The notes beneath the pieces are model-generated. The model made no database searches and was not told the DNA's origin. It saw only the letters and a list, made by a program, of their open reading frames with translations. Shown here piece after piece: positions 45,144 through 57,682 of a stretch of DNA of 64,000 nucleotides (position 1 is the stretch's first letter; the number at the start of each line of letters is the position of its first letter). Source of the stretch: Blumeriella jaapii (lineage: Eukaryota; Ascomycota; Leotiomycetes; Helotiales; Drepanopezizaceae); contig VWND01000075.1 in NCBI GenBank assembly GCA_009599575.1, positions 1,612,001 to 1,676,000 of the forward strand. Direction: 5' to 3'. Both the position numbers and the translations under genes were made by a program.

Positions 45144-47328
45144 TTATTAACAACTTTTTTTCTACGCTAATAACGGCGTAAATTATCTTTCTCTTCGAAT
45201 TCTTCACGAATCATATCAAAATAATCGACCGGTCGTAAAAAGGCTTATTTCCGCATTCTGAAAAATAGCTTTTGTTTAACAATTCCTTCTTTAGCAAAGC
45301 TTTTCAGCTTCTGCTATTATATTTCAATCTCCTTTTTAATTAGCAAAAAAGCAGCCTCCTCCAAAAGCTTCTTCTTTTGAAAAACAATCCTCCCTCCGAA
45401 GAAAAAAAAACAAAAAAAAAAGCAGAATATCAACCACTTCGCCTGCCACCTTTTCCTTATAATCTAGCGCTGAAAACGTTTAATTAAAACTTCTGCAAAA
45501 TCAACTGAAAAAAAAGCAAAAGCGTAAACGACAATTTTTAGAAATTATACGACTGCGACAAACCCCTTAATCAAAACGTTTAGTAAAATCTATCGAACGT
45601 ACCTTTGCTAATCGCGAATCTGCTGTTCCATTTTTTCGCAACGTTTTATTTCAATTAATAAACGCTGCAAATCAATCTCCACGCTTTTCGCGAATTCTTT
45701 TTAAATCTTCCTCTGACGGCCAAAACCCTAACGCGCTTTTTAAACGTTATAATTCCCATTTATCTGCTAACTCTCGACTAGCTCGTATAAAACGCGTTCC
45801 GAATTTTAAATTTAAATTAAATAATAATAAAAATTATAAAGCACGCCATTAAAAAACTAAAGTTTTCGACAATCTCGAACTTTATTATAATTATTTCGCT
45901 AACGATCGATTCCGCAAAAATTATATATTCGATTAAACCGAAAGCGTAACAAAAGAATTTCTTATTCCGCGTATTTTAAACCGTTCCGACCTTATATTTT
46001 TCGAAAAATTAATAAAAAAAATCGCCGATTTCCTGGCCGACTTTTCCGACGTTTAAAAAGCCGAAAACGAATTTAAAATGCTTATAATAAATACGCACGA
46101 CGATTTTTAACGATTTTATCTGCGATTTTCCATTTTCGCAGCGAACGCTCAAATACAAACTGACAAACAGCTTCGAAACGCTTTCCGCGATAAAATACTA
46201 AAGCGTTTACAAAAAAAGCTGCATTTGGAATAAGCGCGTATACGACTTTTAAAAATTAATTCACCGCCGTCCGACAAAAAAAGCAAAATTAATTAACTAA
46301 ACGAACTTTATACGCGAATCGTTTTTCAACCAAATTTATTACTTATTAAAATAATAAATCCTTAACCAAAGCGTATTACGAATCAAATCGTACGTACGAA
46401 AATCGTTTAAATGCTTCATAAACTTCTTTTTAGCCCTCTGCTGCTTTTTCTTTTTTTTTACGCCAAAACGCCCCTTTTAGCGTTTTTTTTTTTCGATCGG
46501 ATCAACGACAACGCTCGTTTTTTATTTTATATTAAAAAGTTTAAAAAAGCTAATTTGCAAAATCTTTTGCGAACCGACCTTCGGTTTTACTTAAAAGCTT
46601 TTTTAAGCTAGTAAATGTAAACGAAATCGAACCGGCCGAAAATTCGCTTTTTAATAATAATAATAAAAACGAAAACCTTTTTTTAAACGATTTTCAAAAC
46701 GCATATAAAAAAGTTGAAAGCTTTCCTGCTAATCGGAAAAACGCCTAAGCTTAAGCAAAGCCTTTTTTTTAAGCGTATTGCGCGATATGCGTTACTTTAA
46801 CGTTCGAAAGCTTTTTAATAGCGATTTATTAATAATTTCCGTTATACTTATTAAAAATAGTTTTTCGTATAAAATAAAAGCGTTCGCCGATTTTAAAACG
46901 AACGGTTATGCGTTAATCGATTCGACGCTAATTAAATTTTTTTTTTTTTTTTTTTAAACTTTTAATTTAATTTTTCCCGGCTTTTTTTTCTGTAAAAAAG
47001 TATAATAAAGCTCGTAATTATTTAATTATATATTTTACGCTTTTCAATCTTATTATTAACAACCGAATACAATCGTTTATTTTTTTTTTAATTACTAACC
47101 TCGGAAATTATAATATAATTTTAAAAAAAGCTTAATTAGCCGAACACCAGATTTTACTAAATTATAATAAACGCAAGTTTTATTAGCCGAAGTCTTACCC
47201 CCCTATAACCTTTTACGCTCGTTGTATTAAAGTCTTTTATTTGCATCTCCGAAAAATTTAATCTCGCTATTAAAACGACGCTGTAAAACGTAATAAAAAC
47301 CTTAATCAATTATAGCAAACTTACGACG
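45144..47328 (+). pseudogene. A2 gag and protease
   Basis: Gag runs from roughly 45230 with few long open pieces (46411-46611 is one). Recognisable positions are weak: NYIRLNRKRNKRISYSAYF and a basic region around 46250. The protease stretch (about 46850-47300) includes LLTTEYNRLFFF, a mutated NIILGKAWL-type block (about 47110-47140) and FYARCTKVFYLHLRKIQS-like sequence in a shifted frame. It has suffered both G-to-A and C-to-T changes. It continues after D2 at 53719. Confidence 0.6.
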
Positions 47329-47333
47329 TTATG

Positions 47334-47584
47334 TGTCACAGCTAGCTTGAGGGTGATCAGAAGGGTGGTGATGTGGACCAAAAGGTACGCATGTAAATTG
47401 AAAGAAAGACACCGAGCTAGAATGCTCGGGGTCGCGAACTTTATGTATAGTGGGTTGCGCTTGTGGGTCACGTGACTTAGCGCGAGGCCTAGTGGCCGAG
47501 GTGGTCCGTGCCCAAATCTTAATCCGATACTATTAGCAATCATAGCTATACTATTGGCAATTATTACCGGCCAGAATCGTAACA
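47334..47584 (-). repeat. 3' LTR of D2
   Basis: 251 bp, TGTCACAGCTAGCTTGAGG...CGTAACA. CACGTG at 47469-47474. Nearly unmutated. Confidence 0.95.
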
Positions 47585-47699
47585 CTACTTCCCCCCTTCG
47601 AAAAACTGCGTTTTTGCAGTTGCAGTTATAGGTTTATCGTCCTTTAACTTAGTGTAATTTTCCCTGCTTTCGTTATAAGTTTGCAATTATACGAAAAGC

Positions 47700-49590
47700 G
47701 CTCGTGGAGGGCTTTTGGCGATGGGATATAATCGGTGGAATGCTTAAAAAATATAAAAGGCCGTTATAACGTCAGAACAAAAGTATTATTCGAGATTTTT
47801 ATCAGCGCTTTTTTAATTAATTTGATATTATAATACTTTTTTATGCAATTTCGAATTTATTATTTTTTCGATTTTTTATTTCGTTTGTTCGGAAAGTAGT
47901 TGAATAAAAGTTGGTTCGAGGCGGCATTGGCCAGGTAAAAGATTGCTGATATGTTTTCGGAGCGAATATAAATGGAAAATTAAATAAATTAACTAATTTG
48001 CGGAAAGATTAAGCTTTTAATTTTTTTTTATTTTATCGACGATTTTAATTAGGCCGTACCATTTGTTCGAAAGCTTTCGGAAAGGTCGGTCGAGCTTTTA
48101 ATTTTTAATATTTACTAATATTTTATTGCTTATATTTTAATTTATTAATCGTTTGTGCAAATTGGCGAAGCGTTTTATTTTGGCTTGTTATTGCGTAATA
48201 AACGATTATATATATTTTATAATTTTTTTAGCTCGAAAGGCTAGGTGTAAAGCTTCGTCGCGATTGAATTTTTCGATGGCCGAGCGAAAAAAACGAAAAT
48301 TATTTATATTTTAAAATATGCGAATTTTATATTTATTTAAGATTTGAAAAGGAAAAACGTTGCCGAGAAATTCGTGCGGTAAAATTAGTTGTGTAATATT
48401 TATTAAAAGTAAAAAGCGTTTTTAATTGTTTTGATAATAAAAGCAAAAAAGGCGGAAACGTTGCTTAATATATTGGTTTATTACTTCGGTTTGCTTATCG
48501 ATATTAAAATTATACGTAATAATTAATTTGATTTTGGTTTTTAATATGCGGCAGAGTTTTTACTAAAAAACCGAAACAAATTAAGCTTTTCGGTCCGAAA
48601 TAATTAAATCCGGCATATCGAAATAGCGCATTTAATAAATCAAAAACAAAGCTGCCAGTTTTTTCGCTATAATAGTTTTGTAGCAAAAAATTAATAAAAG
48701 TTTTTTAAATAGGCGATTTATTATTACGAAAGCGAAATCGTAATTATTTTCGTTTAATAAAAGCTTCGTAAAATTTATCGTTAAATATTAATAAGGTCTG
48801 CTAGGTATAAATAAAGGTTTTAAAAAATCCGGGGTTTTGTCGCGCCTAGCTTTTATTTGTATGCAACGATAATTCGAAACGTATTATTATATATTTGTTT
48901 TTATAGCTTTTTAATAATATTTGCGACCGATTAAAAGCTTTATTTTTTTTATTTCAGCGTGTATTACGCAAAGCTGTTCGTAGATATATCGGATTAAAAA
49001 AGTTCGCAGTTCGGAAGGTTTTAAAAGCATTATTAATCTGCTTTGGAAAAACAATTTGTTTTATCGCAATTGGTAATTAAAATTGTAATTGCGGATTTGC
49101 GTTCGTTGCGTTTCGAAAAAAAAAAAGTTTTTGTTAGCTTGCAGTAAATCGTTTATAATTATATAATTATATATATCGTACGCGATTACGAAAGTTGGAT
49201 CTGCGGATTTTTTTATAAGCATTTTATTTTTTTTGTTTTCGCTGTTTTTTTCGAAGAAAGTATTATCGTTGTCGCGTTTATCGAACGTTATTTTTATAGG
49301 CGCTAGCGTGGTTATGCTTTTAACAATTATTTTTTTTAAAATTTATGAATTTAATTTGTCGTTTGAAAGTATTTGCTATTTCCGAATTGCTCGCTATCGC
49401 GTTTTTAATAAAGAAATATTTTGGTTTTTGCGAAAAAAAATATTAGCGAGCGTATTAATAATTTCCGACCGGTATATAATTGTAAAATAAAAATCGGCGA
49501 AAAATTCGGCTTATCGGGCTTATCGGGCCGAAAAGTTTTTAATTATTATAAAATATTTTAAAACGCGATAATCGATATATATATATACGT
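47700..49590 (-). pseudogene. D2 integrase and chromodomain-like end
   Basis: Aligns with D1 37985-39850. Minus-strand reading is dense with stops. The plus-strand ORF 49233-49490 crosses this region as a shadow. Assignment rests on the alignment with D1, where the core Asp motifs can be read. Confidence 0.7.
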
Positions 49591-49594
49591 TTTT

Positions 49595-50780
49595 TTAAGC
49601 GTTTAACAGCTTCGGCTTGTAGTTTTTAAAAAAACGAAAAATAGCGAAAAGCTTTTTGTCGTAAATCGGATAATTAAATTCGGCGTCGATTATAATTTTA
49701 AAAAAAAAACCGATCGGATAATAAAAGTTATTTTTTTGCAATTGCGATAATACGCTAGCTATTATTTTATTAAAAAAGTCGGTTTCCAGGCGCGTTTGTT
49801 TATAAAAGTCGTAATAGCATAAAATAAAAGCGCTTAGCAAAGCTTTGCGCAATGCTTTTTATGCGTTTTTCTGCTTTTTTTCGAATACGAAAAAAACGTT
49901 TTTGCTTGTGAAAGCAGTAAGAAGGCGGCAAATACGGCTGTAGCCGGTTATAAAGCGTTTATAAAAATTGCAGAAGCTTAAAAAGCTTTGCACGCTTCGT
50001 ATATTCGTTGCATATTACTAGTTTTTAATAATAGCGATTTTTTTTAGGTTTATTTTAATATTTTAAATATTAATAACAAAATCTAAAAATTTGGTTTTCG
50101 TAATATTAAATTCGCATTTTTTAATATTAGTTTTTAAGCCGTGTTTTTTCAAAATCGATAAGATTTTTTTAACGTAAATTTTATATTTTAAATTATTAAC
50201 GAAATAAATAAAAATATCGTTAAAATACGCCGAGCAAAAATTATTTAAATATTTTATAAAAATATTATTAATAAAGCGTTGAAATATAACGGGTTTATTA
50301 GTAAAGCCGAACGGAAGAATTTTATATTTGTATATATCGTATCGAATGCGGAAACTGATTAGTTTTTCAGATTTTTCGAATATTCGGATTCGATTAAATA
50401 CTTATTAAATATTAATTTTCGTAAATACTTTGGTTTTAATAATTCGCGCTAGCATTTCGTTAATTAAAAATAAAAAATAAAGATTTTTTTTCGTAAAATC
50501 GTTAAGCTTGCGATAATCGATATATAAGCGTATAAAATCGTTTGATTTTTTAATAAATAAAATCGGAGCGGCGAAAAGGGTATTAAAAGGTTTAATAAAG
50601 CTTTATGCAAATTGTCGAAGATATAGCTTTTGATTTTTATAAGCTGTTTATTCGTAAAGCGTTTAAGTAGTTTTATAAAAAACGTATTTTTCGTAGCAAA
50701 ATGTATTTTGTGATTTACACCGGGGCGGCGGAAAGCAAGCTTGTCGCTTTTTTGCTTGTAAAATAGTTTTTCGAATTTCG
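49595..50780 (-). pseudogene. D2 reverse transcriptase-RNase H
   Basis: The RNase H end is open at 49595-49852: KQTRLETDFFNKIIASVLSQLQ, the TDASxxxxGAVLSQ pattern with Asp retained, then YPIGFFFKIIIDAEFNYPIYDKKLFAIFRFFKN. RT lies at about 49990-50780 and aligns with D1 40250-41048. Confidence 0.85.
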
Positions 50781-50784
50781 AATA

Positions 50785-53270
50785 TTAAATTGAAAAAAGC
50801 TTTTTTATAAAAACTACGTTATCGTTATATTTAATTTGCAAAGCGTCGAAAACGGAAATGCTTTTTATTGCCGCGAACTGTATAACTTTTTTAAATTCGG
50901 CGATTTTCGCACGGCGGAAACGTTTTTTGTTTATATTATATATAAAAGTAATAAACGTATAATCGCTGAATAATGGTAATTTTTTTTTTTTTGCGGCTTG
51001 TATTCGTTTTTCGTAACGTGTTTGTAAAGCGCTGAATGCAAAAACGGAAATACAGCTGATGTTGCAATTAAAAGTAAAAAAAATAGCAATTGGCCCGATT
51101 GGAAGGATCGGCTTGGTCGGTTCAGGGCTGCCAATAAAAAACTTTTTTATTTTATATAAATTGCTTTTGAGATTTCGCATAAACGTAGAAGGTTTATTAG
51201 TTTTAAAGTTTAAATAAGCCTTTTTGATCGTCGTAAAAGTATTGGCAGAAGTATATAAGGCTTTTATTACGCTGTTTCGTTTGTTTGTATTTTTTTGATA
51301 TATGCGATTAAGCATTTTAAGCTTTTTTCGCTAATTAAAATCGACGAATAACTGCTCGTTGAAATAAAAAATAATAAGCATATCGAATAGCCATTTTTTT
51401 TTTGTTTTTTTTTTAATCGTACGCTTGTTTTAAATCGTAATACTGTAAAAATTTGCGATTAATAAAAACGTCGGTAAAGCTTAGGTTTGTAATTAAAAAA
51501 AGAAAATTTATACGACGTCGGTTAATCGTAAAAAAAAAAAAAAAAAATAACAGAAAAAATAAGCTTTTTCGGCTCGTTATTATAGCCGATAAGTATAATA
51601 AGTTTGTGCAGCCGAATGAAATTTACTTCGAAACGTTAAAAAAGTTGATACGCTAAAAGAATTTTAATCGCACCGAAAATATTAGTTTCGCTATCGATAT
51701 ATACAAATGTTTTAATATATAATTTATTGCGTGCTAATTTTATAAAAATTAAAAACTGTCGCTTTTTTATTAAAAAGCGTTGGTTAAATTTCAAATCTTT
51801 TTACACATCGAATTTTTTATTATAATAAAAGTTTTTACTACGGTTTAAAAAATTTTTAATAAATCGTTTTGCTTTTCGTCGATAACTATTTCGGCGATTT
51901 TGCGATTAAATTTGGCGTCGGAGCAAATATTTACGAAATGGCCGAATTTGCCGTAATTATAATAAGCGCTAGGAAAACGCGTAATTAAACGAAAAAAACC
52001 GGGAATAGCAGAAATAATAATAATACGCTCGTAAAAATCTTTATTAAAAAAGGGAAAAGCCGTGCGAACAAAAGGGGCTGGAAAAGTAAAACGCTATAAA
52101 ATTTTAAAAATATCGGAAGTACGCTTAGAATTCTGGTTAGCAAAAGCTATAGCAAAGGAAAAATAGCTTATGCGACGGACAGAAGCCATTTTTTTAGCTC
52201 GGATATTACGTGATTTTTTATTCGTAACGGCCAAAAATTCGTTTAAAACAGTGTAATTATTATTTATTTTGTATTTTTTTTTTCGGAAATCGTATTTAAA
52301 AATAAAAATGATTTTTTCGTATATATTTTCAAATTAACGGTTTTTAGCAATTTTGCTAATAATTACGTAACGAATAAATAAAAAACGAAAATTATTATAA
52401 ATTTGACCGTTATTTATATAAAATTTGTTGTATTGCAATTTGGCAGATTAAACGCGGTTGTAATTAAAAAAGCGCTGATTAAAAATGCGAAAAACGTTTC
52501 GGGCCGATTGGGCTTAATTATGAAATTCGGAATTCAGATGTTTTAAAATAATAGTTTTTGCTTTTTTAATAATATATTTAAAATATGCTTTGGCTTAATT
52601 TATATTTTGTATAAAATTTTTTAAGTATTTTTTAATAAATAGTTTTATATTTGTTTTTTATACGTTATATTTAATCTTTTTTTAATAGTCGCTGAAAGCG
52701 TGGCGAAAGTATTTAATTTTAAATAATTCGATTCGAAAAATAACTGGGTCGAAAACGAAAAGATAATATTCGGAAATTAATTAAAGGTTTGCGGTGAAAG
52801 CGCGCGAAGCTCGAAGTAGAAAAAAGGCGTCGCGAGCGATATTAGCGGAAAAGGTCGGAAAGCGAGCGGCGGTAATAGCTTAAGCGATTATTTAAGCGAT
52901 TTAAAATTGCTGGGCCGTAGTAAATCTTTTAGCGTTGGCAGATATGCTAAGCAGTCGTGGAGGTATTCGTCGGTTTAAAAGTATTAAAATGTTAGCGTCG
53001 TACAATTCGATTTTAAATTCGATGATCGGGCGAAGAAATCCAGCAAATAATTATGGTTCGGTAGAAAAGTCGTGGAATAAAAATTCGTTGCTAAAATCGT
53101 CGAAAAAGCTTGGAACGAATAGAAATTCGGAAGCGTTAAAAGCGGAAGCAAAAAATGAAAATATTAATTCGAAGCCGAATCGTACGGATTGCGTTCGTTT
53201 TCGGATGCCGCGTCGATTTATAAGAAAAGCATAAGGTGTGTTAAAAAAAAGCGATTCGAATTGCAAAAGC
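50785..53270 (-). pseudogene. D2 gag and protease
   Basis: The 176-codon minus-strand segment 50785-51315, among the longest open reads in the window, is pre-RT protease/linker sequence: FNCNISCISVFAFSALQTRYEKRIQAAKKKKLP, FITFIYNINKKRFRRAKIAEFKKVIQFAAIKSISVFDALQIKYND. D1 has a roughly 70-codon shorter version of this area (41160-41366), so one copy has an internal indel. The CCHC knuckle region is at about 51936-51985. The plus ORF 52935-53234 mirrors gag. Confidence 0.7.
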
Positions 53271-53462
53271 AAATCGAATTAATAAAAAAAAAAAATTCTA
53301 GCTTTTTTTGAAAACAAAATTAATAGAAGGGAGTTTTGATTAAGGCATCGATAAATAAACGTCGGTACGGGCGGCCTGAAAAAAGTTCGAATTGCAGAGG
53401 CAGATCGAATTCTTAACCGTGGATATAAAGCTTTTCAGCGAAAGTTGTTTGGTTTTTTTTTA

Positions 53463-53713
53463 TATTACAGCTAGTTTGAGAATGATCAGAAAAATAATAA
53501 TATAAATCAAAAGGTACGCATGTAAATTAAAAGAAAAACACCGAGCTAGAATGCTCGGGGTCGCGAATTTTATATATAGTGGGTTGCGCTTATGGGTCAC
53601 GTGATTTAGCGCGAGGCCTAGTGGCCGAGGTGGTCCGTGCCCAAACCTTAATCCGACACCACCAGCAATTATAGCCATATCATTGGCAACTACCACCGGC
53701 CAGGATCGTAACA
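53463..53713 (-). repeat. 5' LTR of D2
   Basis: 251 bp, TATTACAGCTAG...CGTAACA. CACGTG at 53598-53603. Confidence 0.95.
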
Positions 53714-53718
53714 TTATG

Positions 53719-55044
53719 CGAAGCGCGAAAAAATCGAATTTTATTCGCGGTGCCAATTTCGATAGCGACGCTAATAAAATAATACAAAAAATTATACTAT
53801 TATCTTTTCAGGCTAATAACCTTTCTTTTATTATTTCTTTTTTTTTTTTTTTTTTCGTCAAAACAGCTTTTTCGTTCTACGAAAAACAATTATATCAAAA
53901 ACCGAAAAAAAACCCTCGCCGCGATAGCTTTTCAGCTTAATATAATCGATAATTTAAACAAACCATTTTCTAAACCTTCCAAACGATTAATTCGAAAACA
54001 AATCCCTTAATCTATTGCTTACCCAATTTTTATTTGTCAAATTATTACATACGCTTTCAAACTAATCTTTAGAAAAAAAACAATCGAAATGTTTTTAATC
54101 TTTTTATACGAAATCGATAAAATACTAAACGATTTTACGTACAACACTTTTTTTAAAACCCAATCTTATAATCTTTTCGAACGTTTCAAAACCAACGAAA
54201 TATCGATTTCGATCTTTTCAACCAATTTAGCAAAGCTAATTTCGAATAAATCTTCCTTCGAATTTCTCCCTTCGGAATACAAAAATTTCGAATACGTGTT
54301 TTCTAAAGCCGCCAATAACGAGCTAGCTTTTTACCGGCCTTACGACCATAAAATCGAATTTATTATAAATAAAAAAAAGCTAAAATATATTTTTTTGTAT
54401 AAAATATCGATTTCAAAGCTCGAGATTATTAAAATTTATTTGCAAAATAATTTAACAAAAGCTTTATCGAACTTTTTATCGCTTTTTTCGCTGCTTTAAT
54501 GCTTTTCGCCAAAAAACCCGACGATTTACTACGTTTTTATATCGATTATCGAACTTTTAATAATATTATTCGTAAAAATCGCTACCTTCTCCCTTTTATC
54601 GATAAAACCTTTGCTCGTTTTTCGAAAGCGCGAATTTTTACAAAGCTCGATATTCGTCAAACCTTTTATAAAATTCGAATAAATCCCGCTAATAAAAAAC
54701 TAACGACGTTTCGTACGCGTTACGGCGTTTATAAATGCAAAATGCTATTTTTTAATTTTATTAATAAATCCGCAATTTACCAACGTTATATAAACGACGT
54801 TTTTTTCGATTATTTAAACGATTTTTGCATTGCATATTTAAATAACATTCTTATTTATTCGTCCGATTTTTTAAAACACGTTATACACGTTCGCAAAATA
54901 TTCCAAAAGCTCGCTGACGCTGAATTACAGGCCGATATTCGAAAATTTAAATTTAACGTTATTCGAACCCGTTACCTAAGCTTTATTATTTCGACTGAAA
55001 GCCTAAAAATAAATCCAAAAAAGATTTTCGTAATCGCTTATTAA
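53719..55044 (+). pseudogene. A2 linker and reverse transcriptase
   Basis: Resumes the A2 polyprotein after D2. The 136-codon segment 54089-54499 covers the pre-RT linker to KLEIIKIYLQNNL. The 181-codon segment 54499-55044 continues RT in another frame (FAKKPDDLLRFYIDYRTFNN, ARIFTKLDIRQTFYKIRINP, FRTRYGVYKCKMLFF, then ISTESLKINPKK). A single-base loss in a T run near 54450, compared with A1, explains the frame change. The catalytic box is YLNN at 54835-54846, both Asp changed to Asn by G-to-A, so the enzyme would be inactive even if the frame were open. Confidence 0.9.
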
Positions 55045-55640
55045 AAGCCTTCTATTATTATAAAAAATATACAAAGCTTTTTTGGTTTTTGTAACTTTTA
55101 CCGACGTTTTATTCGAAACTACGATATAATTGCAAAGCTTTTAATCCATTTAACCAAAGCTAACGTTTTTTACAATTTCATTTTTAAATATCAAAAAAGT
55201 TTCGATTTTTTTATACTAGCCTTTACTACTGCATCAGTTTTATAATATTATAAACAAAACTTTCCTTGTATATTAAAAACTAACGCTTTCGACGGCGTAA
55301 TAGCTTTTGTGCTTTCGCAATTTTATAATAACGACTAGCTTTTAATCGCTTATTTTAGCAAAATTATAGCTTTCGCAAAACTAAATTACGTCGTATACGA
55401 CAAAAAAATGCTCGCAATCGTAAAATTTTTAAGCAACTTCCGTGCTAAACTAACTGGCTCAGTTTATTAAATCAAAATAATTATTAATTATAAAATTTTA
55501 AAATACTTTATAATTTTTAAACTCTTAAACGTTCGATAAATACGCTGGGTCGAGCTCCTCGCCGATTACAACTTTCTTATTATATACAAATCAAATAAAC
55601 ACAATCTTTTAGCTAACGTATTAACACGTCGTACGAACGA
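55045..55640 (+). pseudogene. A2 RNase H
   Basis: Follows RT directly. Readable: the FLGFxNFYRRFIR hinge (about 55080-55115), a decayed TDAS block (KTNAFDGVIAFVLSQF, about 55280), YFSKIIAFAKLNYVVYDKKMLAIVKFLSNF (about 55350-55440) and a final LANVLTRRTNEF at about 55610-55640, where A1 is broken by B. Confidence 0.85.
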
Positions 55641-57408
55641 ATTCGACCGCTAAAACTTTTTTAAACGCATTCAGCGCTTGCAAATACTTTTTCGAGCCGA
55701 TCAGATCGATTACCGCTTTTTAATTAAAAAACTTCGATTTTTCACGGCCTCCGAAACAATTATTTTTATCGTTAAAATAATTAATTTTTTTTTCGCATTT
55801 CGTATTGTTAATCAAATTTTTTACGCTAATCGCATAGTTAATAATTTAATAATCTTCCGAAAAAAAGCTATACGAAACGTTACAAAAAAAAACGACGATA
55901 ATAACATTCCGTTTCCGTATATATTTAAACGCGATCTGCTATTATATTACGATCGTTTAATAATATCAAACGTCGATTATTTTCGTTTAGCTTTTATATA
56001 AAAAATGCACGACTAAATTTCCATCGCTTATTCCAGCGCTCGCAAAACTACGCAATTGCTTTCGAATTAATATTATTAGCGAAATATAACAATTTTCGTA
56101 AAATAATATTATCGCAATTATTACGTTTATCGAAAAAATTTTATTTCAAAAAATAAGCGTCCCGGCTTTTTTCAGTTTTTTCTTGTTTCTAACCACTTTT
56201 AAAAGTACGTTATAATAAACTTTTGCAGCTTTAACAAAAATAAACACGATTACGATAACGTATTCGTAATAATAAATCGCTTTTTAAGTAAATTATTTCG
56301 ATTTTTTGCTACAAAAATATCGACGCTCGAAGCTTCGCTAAATTGTATATATTTCATATATACAAGTATTTTAGCTTTTTAAAAAATATTATTAGCGATC
56401 GTAGTTTTTAATATTAATTTACTTTTTGATCTGAATTAAACAAAATATTCGATACGCAACTAAAGCTTTCGACAGCCGCTTATTTTGAAACCGATAATCA
56501 AACCGAAATTTATAACTAATATTTGCAAAAACGTTTTCGACCCTTCGTAAATTTCTATCAAAACGATTAAAACGAATTTCTTTTAATAATAAATTTCGCT
56601 TAAATAATTTTTTTTTACGAAAATCTAAATAGTCTTTTACCTTTTAAAATTGTATACGATTACATTTCCTATACTAATTAAAACTAAAAGCTCGATACTT
56701 CCCCTTTTTTTAACCTTTTATATAAGCTAAACGCAAACGAAGCTCGTGCGTACGCTCGCCGCCATTACGACGCCTAAAACCTTGTCAAATCGCACTTTTA
56801 ATAAGCCCACGACAAAATAAAAAAAAATGCAAATAAATCTCGCCACGCGATCGATTTTAACGTTAGCGACTACGTATAGCTCGATATGCGTTTATTTCCG
56901 ACCTCCCGACCCTTCCGCAAGCTCGACAACTTTACAAACGGCCCTTTCAAAATTATAGCCAAAATTTTCGATAACGCTTTTAAGCTAAACCTTTTTAATA
57001 TTATAAACGTACATTTAGTTTTTCACGCTAATCGACTGCGTAAAACAGCTGACGACGCGCTTTCAAATCAAATTAATTTAGCTTTTAAACTTATTAATAT
57101 AACTAATAAATTTAAATACAAAATCGAATAATTAATCGCTTATCGAATACAGCGAAAAACCTTTTAATACAAAGCTTTTTAAATAGGCTTAAATAAATCT
57201 TACGTAATACTCCGCGTTTAATTTTATATACGCTTTTTTAAAAATGCGCGACTTTTATTTGGCGCATAAAAAGCTTTCCGATTCTTTTGCAAAACTTATA
57301 AACTGGCTGAAAGCGTATTCCGAAGGTTTAGACTCGTACGATCATTTGGATAATAACGTACCAATAAATAAAAGCTCGAGGGCGCGCTTTTTTCGGACGG
57401 AAAAATAA
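55640..57408 (+). pseudogene. A2 integrase and chromodomain
   Basis: The open segment 55678-56001 holds the region before the zinc finger and the pre-integrase spacer. The core shows DYDNVFVIINRFFK (first Asp, about 56235-56280), IISDRSF (second Asp region, about 56380) and LSTAAYFETDNQTEIYN (about 56465-56515, catalytic Glu block, G to N). The open segment 56886-57131 gives the C-terminal module (SRPFRKLDNFTNGPFKII, VHLVFHANRLRKTADDAL) and leads into a chromodomain-like part (FKYKIE.LIAYRIQRKTF.YKAF) and its tail near 57250-57330. Confidence 0.85.
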
Positions 57409-57677
57409 TATAACGATTTACTTTTTTGCCACTTCGCGTGTTATTCCAGCAACTACGTATAGCTGCAAGCTCTTTGGTCTTCTGATGGATCTTCTTATCA
57501 ATTATAAAAATTATTTATATATATAAAGCTTTTTCCTTTTAGCAACCTCTGCCTTCTGCAATTATTAATTTTAAATGAATATTTTTATTACAAAACCAAA
57601 GGCTCGTTTCTTATACCATATAAATACGGCGACCAGTTGACTGATCTCCCAGCCCTCCGACTGATTAGATCGTCACA
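57409..57677 (+). repeat. 3' LTR of A2
   Basis: 269 bp, TATAACGATTTAC...GATCGTCACA, followed by the ATTGC duplication. The last 60 bp are almost unmutated. Confidence 0.95.
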
Positions 57678-57682
57678 ATTGC

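Larger units (their letters stand above)
47334..53713 (-). mobile_element. Ty3/gypsy element D2, minus strand, nested in A2
   Basis: 6.4 kb with 251-bp LTRs (47334-47584, 53463-53713) and the perfect duplication TTATG (47329-47333, 53714-53718). The polypurine tract lies at 47585-47600 (C-rich on the plus strand). It is colinear with D1 along its whole length. Decay is mainly C-to-T on the plus strand, the opposite strand from D1. The LTRs are 18 bp shorter than in D1 owing to fewer short repeat units. Confidence 0.95.
44875..57677 (+). mobile_element. Ty3/gypsy chromovirus A2, complete, carrying D2
   Basis: 269-bp LTRs (44875-45143, 57409-57677), TGTGACGATTC...GATCGTCACA. Target duplication ATTGC (44870-44874, 57678-57682) in G1 gag. 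Without D2 the element is about 6.4 kb. Order: gag, protease, RT, RNase H, integrase, chromodomain. D2 sits between protease and RT. Decay is mainly G-to-A on the plus strand, opposite to A1. Confidence 0.96.

Noticed and set aside
50785..51315. 176-codon minus-strand ORF as an independent gene
   Set aside because: It lies inside D2 between gag and RT, is in the element's coding strand, and the D1 copy carries matching sequence. It is a surviving piece of the D polyprotein.
52935..53234. 99-codon plus-strand Ser/Lys-rich ORF (also 43128-43418)
   Set aside because: Both are the complement of D-family gag; conservation between D1 and D2 follows from element homology and gives no evidence for a plus-strand gene.
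54499..55044. 181-codon ORF as a functional reverse transcriptase
   Set aside because: The catalytic Asp pair is Asn-Asn and the frame upstream is shifted by a base loss; it is a RIP-dead remnant.
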